This document shows, one piece after another, positions 35,321 through 47,300 of a stretch of 64,000 bases of DNA; position 1 is the stretch's first letter; every line of letters begins with the position of its first letter. Both the position numbers and the translations under genes were made by a program. The notes below the pieces were generated by a model. That model did not search any database and was not told the origin of the DNA. It saw only the letters and a program-made list of their open reading frames with translations. This stretch comes from Megascapheus bottae (Eukaryota > Chordata > Mammalia > Rodentia > Geomyidae): contig JANJXV010000016.1 of assembly GCA_024803745.1 (NCBI GenBank), forward strand, positions 44,088,025-44,152,024, written 5' to 3'.

Positions 35321-38300
35321 AGTCCGCCTAAAGAGAAACCACACCAAGTCCACCTGAAGAGAAACCACACCAAGTCCACCTGAAGAGAAACCACACCAAG
35401 TCCACCTGAGGAGAATCCACACCAAGTCCACCTGAGGAGAATCCACACCAAGTCCACCTGAGGAGAAACCACACCAAGTCCACCTGAAGAGAAACCACAC
35501 AAAGTCCACCTGAAGAGAAAACACAGCAAGTCCACCTGAAGAGAAACCACACCAAGTCCACCTGAAGAGAATCCACACCAAGTCCACCTGAGGAGAATCC
35601 ACACCAAGTCCACCTGAAGAGAATCCATACCAAGTCCACCTGAAGAAAACCACACCAAGTCCACCTGAAGAGAATCCACACCAAGTCCACCTGAAGAGAA
35701 ACCACACCAAGTCCACCTGAGGAGAATCCACACCAAGTCCACCTGAAGAGAATCCACACCAAGTCCACCTGAGGAGAATCCACACCAAGTCCACCTGAGG
35801 AGAATCCACACCAAGTCCACCTGAGGAGAATCCACACCAAGTCCACCTGAGGAGAAACCACACCAAGTCCACCTGAGGAGAAACCACACCAAGTCCACCT
35901 GAGGAGAATCCACACCAAGTCCACCTGAGGAGAATCCACACCAAGTCCACCTGAGGAGAATCCACACCAAGTCCACCTGAGGAGAATCCACACCAAGTCC
36001 ACCTGAGGAGAATCCACACCAAGTCCACCTGAGGAGAATCCACACCAAGTCCACCTGAGGAGAATCCACACCAAGTCCACCTGAGGAGAATCCACACCAA
36101 GTCCACCTGAGGAGAATCCACACCAAGTCCACCTGAGGAGAATCCACACCAAGTCCACCTGAAGAGAATCCACACCAAGTCCACCTGAAGAGAAACCACA
36201 CCAAGTCCACCTGAGGAGAATCCACACCAAGTCCACCTGAGGAGAAACCACACCAAGTCCACCTGAAGAGAAACCACACCAAGTCCACCTGAGGAGAATC
36301 CACACCAAGTCCACCTGAGGAGAATCCACACCAAGTCCACCTGAGGAGAAACCACACCAAGTCCACCTGAGGAGAAACCACACCAAGTCCACCTGAGGAG
36401 AATCCACACCAAGTCCACCTGAAGAGAAAACATAGCAAGTCCACCTGAAGAGAAACCACACCAAGTCCACCTGAAGAGAATCCACACCAAGTCCACCTGA
36501 GGAGAATCCACACCAAGTCCACCTGAAGAGAATCCACACCAAGTCCACCTGAAGAGAAACCACACCAAGTCCACCAGAAGAGAAAACATAGCAAGTCCAC
36601 CTGAAGAGAATCCACACCAAGTCCACCTGAGGAGAATCCACACCAAATCCACCTGATGAGAAACCCACACCAAGTCCACCTGAAGAGAAAACATAGCAAG
36701 TCCACCTGAAGAGAAACCAGACCAAGTCCACCTGAGGAGAATCCACATCAAGTCCACCTGAGGAGAATCCACACCAAATCCACCTGATGAGAAACCCACA
36801 CCAAGTCCACCTGAAGAGAAAACATAGCAAGTCCACCTGAAGAGAAACCACACCAAGTCCACCTGAGGAGAATCCACACCAAGTCCACCTGAAGAGAATC
36901 CACACCAAGTCCACCTGAAGAGAATCCACACCAAGTCCACCTGAAGAGAAATCACACCAAGTCCACCTGAGGAGAATCCACACCAAGTCCACCTGAGGAG
37001 AATCCACACCAAGTCCACCTGAGGAGAATCCACACCAAGTCCACCTGAGGAGAAACCACACCAAGTCCACCTGAGGAGAATCCACACCAAGTCCACCTGA
37101 GGAGAATCCACACCAAGTCCACCTGAAGAGAAACCACACCAAGTCCACCTGAGGAGAATCCACACCAAGTCCACCTGAAGAGAAAACATAGCAAGTCCAC
37201 CTGAAGAGAAACCACACCAAGTGCACCTGAAGAGAATCCACACCAAGTCCACCTGAGGAGAATCCACACCAAGTCCACCTGAAGAGAATCCACACCAAGT
37301 CCACCTGAAGAGAAACCACACCAAGTCCACCTGAGGAGAATCCACACCAAGTCCACCTGAGGAGAATCCACACCAAGTCCACCTGAAGAGAAACCATACC
37401 AAGTCCACCTGAAGAGAAACCACACCAAGTCCACCTGAAGAGAAAACATAGCAAGTCCACCTGAAGAGAAACCACACCAAGTGCACCTGAAGAGAAACCA
37501 CACCAAGTCCACCTGAAGAGAATCCACACCAAGTCCACCTGAAGAGAAAACATAGCAAGTCCACCTGAAGAGAAACCACACCAAGTGCACCTGAAGAGAA
37601 ACCACACCAAGTCCACCTGAAGAGAATCCACACCAAGTCCACCTGAAGAGAAACCACACCAAGTCCACCTGAGGAGAATCCACACCAAGTCCACCTGAGG
37701 AGAATCCACACCAAGTCCACCTGAAGAGAAACCATACCAAGTCCACCTGAAGAGAATCCACACCAAGTCCACCTGAAGAGAAACCACACCAAGTCCACCT
37801 GAGGAGAATCCACACCAAGTCCACCTGAGGAGAAACCACACCAAGTCCACCTGAAGAGAATCCACACCAAGTCCACCTGAGGAGAATCCACACCAAGTCC
37901 ACCTGAAGAGAATCCACACCAAGTCCACCTGAAGAAAACCACACCAAGTCCACCTGAAGAGAATCCACACCAAGTCCACCTGAGGAGAAACCACACCAAG
38001 TCCACCTGAGGAGAATCCACACCAAGTCCACCTGAGGAGAATCCACACCAAGTCCACCTGAGGAGAATCCACACCAAGTCCACCTGAGGAGAATCCACAC
38101 CAAGTCCACCTGAGGAGAATCCACACCAAGTCCACCTGAGCAGAATCCACACCAAGTCCACCTGAGGAGAATCCACACCAAGTCCACCTGAGGCGAATCC
38201 ACACCAAGTCCACCTGAGGAGAATCCACACCAAGTCCACCTGAGGAGAATCCACACCAAGTCCACCTGAGGAGAATCCACACCAAGTCCACCTGAGGAGA

Positions 38301-41300
38301 ATCCACACCAAGTCCACCTGAGGAGAATCCACACCAAGTCCACCTGAGGAGAATCCACACCAAGTCCACCTGAGGAGAATCCACACCAAGTCCACCTGAA
38401 GAGAATCCACACCAAGTCCACCTGAAGAAAACCACACCAAGTCCACCTGAAGAGAATCCACACCAAGTCCACCTGAAGAGAAACCACACCAAGTCCACCT
38501 GAGGAGAATCCACACCAAGTCCACCTGAAGAGAATCCACACCAAGTCCACCTGAAGAGAAACCACACCAAGTCCACCTGAGGAGAATCCACACCAAGTCC
38601 ACCTGAAGAGAAACCACACCAAGTGCACCTGAAGAGAATCCACACCAAGTCCACCTGAAGAGAATCCACACCAAGTCCACCTGAGGAGAATCCACACCAA
38701 GTCCACCTGAAGAGAATCCACACTAAGTCCACCTGAAGAAAACCACACCAAGTCCACCTGAAGAGAATCCACACCAAGTCCACCTGAAGAGAAACCACAC
38801 CAAGTCCACCTGAGGAGAATCCACACCAAGTCCACCTGAAGAGAAACCACACCAAGTCCACCTGAAGAGAATCCACACCAAGTCCACCTGAGGAGAATCC
38901 ACACCAAGTCCACCTGAGGCGAATCCACACCAAGTCCACCTGAGGCGAATCCACACCAAGTCCACCTGAGGAGAATCCACACCAAGTCCACCTGAGGAGA
39001 ATCCACACCAAGTCCACCTGAGGAGAAAACACACCAAGTCCACCTGAGGAGAATCCACACCAAGTCCACCTGAGGAGAAACCACACCAAGTCCACCTGAG
39101 GAGAAACCACACCAAGTCCACCTGAGGAGAATCCACACCAAGTCCACCTGAGGAGAAACCACACCAAGTCCACCTGAGGAGAAACCACACCAAGTCCACC
39201 TGAAGAGAAACCACACCAAGTCCACCTGAAGAGAATCCACACCAAGTCGACCTGAGGAGAATCCACACCAAGTCCACCTGAAGAGAATCCACACCAAGTC
39301 CACCTGAGGAGAATCCACACCAAGTCCACCTGAGGAGAATCCACACCAAGTCCACCTGAAGAGAATCCACACCAAGTCGACCTGAGGAGAATCCACACCA
39401 AGTCCACCTGAGGAGAAAACACACCAAGTCCACCTGAGGAGAATCCACACCAAGTCCACCTGAGGAGAATCCACACCAAGTCCACCTGAGGAGAATCCAC
39501 ACCAAGTCCACCTGAGGAGAATCCACACCAAGTCCACCTGAGGAGAATCCACACCAAGTCCACCTGAGGAGAATCCACACCAAGTCCACCTGAAGAGAAA
39601 ACATAGCAAGTCCACCTGAAGAGAAACCACACCAAGTGCACCTGAAGAGAATCCACACCAAGTCCACCTGAGGAGAATCCACACCAAGTCCACCTGAAGA
39701 GAATCCACACCAAGTCCACCTGAAGAGAAACCACACCAAGTCCACCTGAGGAGAATCCACACCAAGTCCACCTGAGGAGAATCCACACCAAGTCCACCTG
39801 AAGAGAAACCATACCAAGTCCACCTGAAGAGAAACCACACCAAGTCCACCTGAAGAGAAAACATAGCAAGTCCACCTGAAGAGAAACCACACCAAGTGCA
39901 CCTGAAGAGAAACCACACCAAGTCCACCTGAAGAGAATCCACACCAAGTCCACCTGAAGAGAAAACATAGCAAGTCCACCTGAAGAGAAACCACACCAAG
40001 TGCACCTGAAGAGAAACCACACCAAGTCCACCTGAAGAGAATCCACACCAAGTCCACCTGAAGAGAAACCACACCAAGTCCACCTGAGGAGAATCCACAC
40101 CAAGTCCACCTGAGGAGAATCCACACCAAGTCCACCTGAAGAGAAACCATACCAAGTCCACCTGAAGAGAATCCACACCAAGTCCACCTGAAGAGAAACC
40201 ACACCAAGTCCACCTGAGGAGAATCCACACCAAGTCCACCTGAAGAGAAACCACACCAAGTCCACCTGAGGAGAATCCACACCAAGTCCACCTGAGGAGA
40301 AACCACACCAAGTCCACCTGAAGAGAATCCACACCAAGTCCACCTGAGGAGAATCCACACCAAGTCCACCTGAAGAGAATCCACACCAAGTCCACCTGAA
40401 GAGAATCCACACCAAGTCCACCTGAAGAAAACCACACCAAGTCCACCTGAAGAGAATCCACACCAAGTCCACCTGAAGAGAAACCACACCAAGTCCACCT
40501 GAGGAGAATCCACACCAAGTCCACCTGAAGAGAATCCACACCAAGTCCACCTGAAGAGAATCCACACCAAGTCCACCTGAGGAGAATCCACACCAAGTCC
40601 ACCTGAAGAGAATCCACACTAAGTCCACCTGAAGAAAACCACACCAAGTCCACCTGAAGAGAATCCACACCAAGTCCACCTGAAGAGAAACCACACCAAG
40701 TCCACCTGAGGAGAATCCACACCAAGTCCACCTGAGGAGAATCCACACCAAGTCCACCTGAGGCGAATCCACACCAAGTCCACCTGAGGCGAATCCACAC
40801 CAAGTCCACCTGAGGAGAATCCACACCAAGTCCACCTGAGGAGAATCCACACCAAGTCCACCTGAGGAGAAAACACACCAAGTCCACCTGAGGAGAATCC
40901 ACACCAAGTCCACCTGAGGAGAAACCACACCAAGTCCACCTGAGGAGAAACCACACCAAGTCCACCTGAGGAGTATCCACACCAAGTCCACCTGAGGAGA
41001 AACCACACCAAGTCCACCTGAGGAGAAACCACACCAAGTCCACCTGAAGAGAAACCACACCAAGTCCACCTGAAGAGAATCCACACCAAGTCGACCTGAG
41101 GAGAATCCACACCAAGTCCACCTGAAGAGAATCCACACCAAGTCCACCTGAGGAGAAACCACACCAAGTCCACCTGAGGAGAATCCACACCAAGTCCACC
41201 TGAGGAGAAACCACACCAAGTCCACCTGAAGAGAAACCATACCAAGTCCACCTGAGGAGAAACCACACCAAGTCCACCTGAAGAGAAACCACACCAAGTC

Positions 41301-44300
41301 CACCTGAAGAGAATCCACACCAAGTCGACCTGAGGAGAATCCACACCAAGTCCACCTGAAGAGAATCCACACCAAGTCCACCTGAGGAGAAACCACACCA
41401 AGTCCACCTGAGGAGAATCCACACCAAGTCCACCTGAGGAGAATCCACACCAAGTCCACCTGAAGAGAAACCACACCAAGTCCACCTGAGGAGAATCCAC
41501 ACCAAGTCCACCTGAAGAGAAAACATAGCAAGTCCACCTGAAGAGAAACCACACCAAGTGCACCTGAAGAGAATCCACACCAAGTCCACCTGAGGAGAAT
41601 CCACACCAAGTCCACCTGAAGAGAATCCACACCAAGTCCACCTGAAGAGAAACCACACCAAGTCCACCTGAAGAGAATCCACACCAAGTCCACCTGAAGA
41701 GAAACCACACCAAGTCCACCTGAAGAGAAAACATAGCAAGTCCACCTGAAGAGAAACCACACCAAGTGCACCTGAAGAGAAACCACACCAAGTCCACCTG
41801 AAGAGAATCCACACCAAGTCCACCTGAAGAGAAACCACACCAAGTGCACCTGAAGAGAATCCACACCAAGTCCACCTGAAGAGAAACCACACCAAGTGCA
41901 CCTGAAGAGAAACCACACCAAGTCCACCTGAAGAGAATCCACACCAAGTCCACCTGAAGAGAAACCACACCAAGTCCACCTGAGGAGAATCCACACCAAG
42001 TCCACCTGAAGAGAAACCACACCAAGTGCACCTGAAGAGAAACCACACCAAGTCCACCTGAAGAGAATCCACACCAAGTCCACCTGAAGAGAAACCACAC
42101 CAAGTCCACCTGAAGAGAATCCACACCAAGTCCACCTGAGGAGAATCCACACCAAGTCCACCTGAGGAGAATCCACACCAAGTCCACCTGAAGAGAAACC
42201 ATACCAAGTCCACCTGAAGAGAAACCACACCAAGTCCACCTGAAGAGAAAACATAGCAAGTCCACCTGAAGAGAAACCACACCAAGTCCACCTGAGGAGA
42301 ATCCACACCAAGTCCACCTGAGGAGAATCCACACCAAGTCCGCCTAAAGAGAAACCACACCAACTCCACCTGAAGAGAAACCACACCAAGTCCACCTGAA
42401 GAGAATCCACACCAAGTCCACCTGAAGAGAAACCACACCAAGTGCACCTGAAGAGAAACCACACCAAGTCCACCTGAAGAGAATCCACACCAAGTCCACC
42501 TGAAGAGAAACCACACCAAGTCCACCTGAGGAGAATCCACACCAAGTCCACCTGAGGAGAATCCACACCAAGTCCACCTGAAGAGAAACCATACCAAGTC
42601 CACCTGAAGAGAATCCACACCAAGTCCACCTGAAGAGAAACCACACCAAGTCCACCTGAGGAGAATCCACACCAAGTCCACCTGAAGAGAAACCACACCA
42701 AGTCCACCTGAGGAGAATCCACACCAAGTCCACCTGAGGAGAAACCACACCAAGTCCACCTGAAGAGAATCCACACCAAGTCCACCTGAGGAGAATCCAC
42801 ACCAAGTCCACCTGAGGAGAATCCACACCAAGTCCACCTGAAGAGAAACCATACCAAGTCCACCTGAAGAGAAACCACACCAAGTCCACCTGAAGAGAAA
42901 ACATAGCAAGTCCACCTGAAGAGAAACCACACCAAGTGCACCTGAAGAGAAACCACACCAAGTCCACCTGAAGAGAATCCACACCAAGTCCACCTGAAGA
43001 GAAACCACACCAAGTGCACCTGAAGAGAAACCACACCAAGTCCACCTGAAGAGAATCCACACCAAGTCCACCTGAAGAGAAACCACACCAAGTCCACCTG
43101 AGGAGAATCCACACCAAGTCCACCTGAGGAGAATCCACACCAAGTCCACCTGAAGAGAAACCATACCAAGTCCACCTGAAGAGAATCCACACCAAGTCCA
43201 CCTGAAGAGAAACCACACCAAGTCCACCTGAGGAGAATCCACACCAAGTCCACCTGAAGAGAAACCACACCAAGTCCACCTGAGGAGAATCCACACCAAG
43301 TCCACCTGAAGAGAAACCACACCAAGTCCACCTGAGGAGAATCCACACCAAGTCCACCTGAGGAGAAACCACACCAAGTCCACCTGAAGAGAATCCACAC
43401 CAAGTCCACCTGAGGAGAATCCACACCAAGTCCACCTGAGGAGAATCCACACCAAGTCCACCTGAGGAGAATCCACACCAAGTCCACCTGAGGAGAAACG
43501 ACACCAAGTCCACCTGAGGAGAATCCACACCAAGTCCACCTGAGGAGAAACGACACCAAGTCCACCTGAAGAGAATCCACACCAAGTCCACCTGAGGAGA
43601 ATCCACACCAAGTCCACCTGAGGCGAATCCACACCAAGTCCACCTGAGGAGAATCCACACCAAGTCCACCTGAGGAGAATCCACACCAAGTCCACCTGAG
43701 GAGAATCCACACCAAGTCCACCTGAGGAGAATCCACACCAAGTCCACCTGAGGAGAATCCACACCAAGTCCACCTGAGGAGAATCCACACCAAGTCCACC
43801 TGAGGAGAATCCACACCAAGTCCACCTGAGGAGAATTCACACCAAGTCCACCTGAGGCGAATCCACACCAAGTCCACCTGAGGAGAATCCACACCAAGTC
43901 CACCTGAGGAGAATCCACACCAAGTCCACCTGAGGAGAATCCACACCAAGTCCACCTGAGGAGAATCCACACCAAGTCCACCTGAGGAGAATCCACATCA
44001 AGTCCACCTGAGGAGAATCCACACCAAGTCCACCTGAGGAGAATCCACACCAAGTCCACCTGAAGAGAAAACATAGCAAGTCCACCTGAAGAGAAATCAC
44101 ACCAAGTCCACCTGAGGAGAATCCACACCAAGTCCACCTGAAGAAAACCACACCAAGTCCACCTGAAGAGAATCCACACCAAGTCCACCTGAAGAGAAAC
44201 CACACCAAGTCCACCTGAGGAGAATCCACACCAAGTCCACCTGAAGAGAATCCACACCAAGTCCACCTGAAGAGAATCCACACCAAGTCCACCTGAGGAG

Positions 44301-47300
44301 AATCCACACCAAGTCCACCTGAAGAGAATCCACACTAAGTCCACCTGAAGAAAACCACACCAAGTCCACCTGAAGAGAATCCACACCAAGTCCACCTGAA
44401 GAGAAACCACACCAAGTCCACCTGAGGAGAATCCACACCAAGTCCACCTGAAGAGAATCCACACCAAGTCCACCAGAGGAGAATCCACACCAAGTCCACC
44501 TGAGGAGAATCCACACCAAGTCCACCTGAGGCGAATCCACACCAAGTCCACCTGAGGCGAATCCACACCAAGTCCACCTGAGGAGAAACCACACCAAGTC
44601 CACCTGAGGAGAAAACACACCAAGTCCACCTGAGGAGAAAACACACCAAGTCCACCTGAGGAGAATCCACACCAAGTCCACCTGAGGAGAATCCACACCA
44701 AGTCCACCTGAGGAGAATCCACACCAAGTCCACCTGAGGAGAAAACACACCAAGTCCACCTGAGGAGAATCCACACCAAGTCCACCTGAGGAGAAACCAC
44801 ACCAAGTCCACCTGAGGAGAAACCACACCAAGTCCACCTGAGGAGAATCCACACCAAGTCCACCTGAGGAGAATCCACACCAAGTCCACCTGAGGAGAAT
44901 CCACACCAAGTCCACCTGAGGAGAATCCACACCAAGTCCACCTGAAGAGAATCCACACCAAGTCCACCTGAGGAGAATCCACACCAAGTCCACCTGAGGA
45001 GAATCCACACCAAGTCCACCTGAGGAGAATCCACACCAAGTCCACCTGAGGAGAATCCACACCAAGTCCACCTGAAGAGAATCCACACCAAGTCCACCTG
45101 AAGAGAATCCACACCAAGTCCACCTGAGGAGAATCCACACCAAGTCCACCTGAGGAGAATCCACACCAAGTCCACCTGAGGAGAATCCACACCAAGTCCA
45201 CCTGAAGAGAAACCACACCAAGTCCACCTGAAGAGAATCCACACCAAGTCCACCTGAGGAGAATCCACACCAAGTCCACCTGAAGAGAAACCACACCAAG
45301 TCCACCTGAAGAGAATCCACACCAAGTCCACCTGAGGAGAATCCACACCAAGTCCACCTGAAGAGAAACCACACCAAGTCCACCTGAAGAGAAACCACAC
45401 CAAGTCCACCTGAAGAGAAACCACACCAAGTCCACCTGAAGAGAAATCACACCAAGTCCACCTGAGGAGAATCCACACCAAGTCCACCTGAAGAGAAACC
45501 ACACCAAGTCCACCTGAAGAGAAACCACACCAAGTCCACCTGAAGAGAAACCACACCAAGTCCACCTGAAGAGAATCCACACCAAGTCCACCTGAAGAGA
45601 ATCCACACCAAGTCCACCTGAAGAGAAACCACACCAAGTCCACCTGAAGAGAATCCACACCAAGTCCACCTGAAGAGAAATCACACCAAGTCCACCTGAG
45701 GAGAATCCACACCAAGTCCACCTGAAGAGAAACCACACCAAGTCCACCTGAGGAGAATCCACACCAAGTCGACCTGAAGAGAATCCACACCAAGTCCACC
45801 TGAGGAGAAACCACACCAAGTCCACCTGAAGAGAAACCACACCAAGTCGACCTGAAGAGAAACCACACCAAGTCCACCTGAGGAGAAACCACACCAAGTC
45901 CACCTGAGGAGAAAACACACCAAGTCCACCTGAGGAGAAAACACACCAAGTCCACCTGAGGAGAATCCACACCAAGTCCACCTGAGGAGAATCCACACCA
46001 AGTCCACCTGAGGAGAATCCACACCAAGTCCACCTGAGGAGAAAACACACCAAGTCCACCTGAGGAGAATCCACACCAAGTCCACCTGAGGAGAAACCAC
46101 ACCAAGTCCACCTGAGGAGAAACCACACCAAGTCCACCTGAGGAGAATCCACACCAAGTCCACCTGAGGAGAATCCACACCAAGTCCACCTGAGGAGAAT
46201 CCACACCAAGTCCACCTGAAGAGAAACCACACCAAGTCCACCTGAAGAGAATCCACACCAAGTCCACCTGAAGAGAATCCACACCAAGTCCACCTGAGGA
46301 GAATCCACACCAAGTCCACCTGAAGAGAAACCACACCAAGTCCACCTGAAGAGAATCCACACCAAGTCCACCTGAGGAGAATCCACACCAAGTCCACCTG
46401 AAGAGAAACCACACCAAGTCCACCTGAAGAGAAACCACACCAAGTCCACCTGAAGAGAAACCACACCAAGTCCACCTGAAGAGAAATCACACCAAGTCCA
46501 CCTGAGGAGAATCCACACCAAGTCCACCTGAAGAGAAACCACACCAAGTCCACCTGAAGAGAAACCACACCAAGTCCACCTGAAGAGAAACCACACCAAG
46601 TCCACCTGAAGAGAAACCACACCAAGTCCACCTGAAGAGAAATCACACCAAGTCCACCTGAGGAGAATCCACACCAAGTCCACCTGAAGAGAAACCACAC
46701 CAAGTCCACCTGAGGAGAATCCACACCAAGTCCACCTGAAGAGAAACCACACCAAGTCCACCTGAAGAGAAATCACACCAAGTCCACCTGAGGAGAATCC
46801 ACACCAAGTCCACCTGAAGAGAAACCATACCAAGTCCACCTGAAGAGAATGCACACCAAGTCCACCTGAAGAGAAACCACACCAAGTCCACCTGAGGAGA
46901 ATCCACACCAAGTCCACCTGAGGAGAATCCACACCAAGTCCACCTGAAGAGAATCCACACCAAGTCCACCTGAGGAGAATCCACACCAAGTCCACCTGAA
47001 GAGAAACCACACCAAGTCCACCTGAAGAGAAACCACACCAAGTCCACCTGAGGAGAATCCACACCAAGTCCACCTGAAGAGAAACCACACCAAGTCCACC
47101 TGAGGAGAATCCACACCAAGTCCACCTGAAGAGAAACCACACCAAGTCCACCTGAAGAGAAACCACACCAAGTCCACCTGAGGAGAATCCACACCAAGTC
47201 CACCTGAAGAGAATCCACACCAAGTCCACCTGAAGAGAATCCACACCAAGTCCACCTGAAGAGAATCCACACCAAGTCCACCTGAAGAGAATCCACACCA

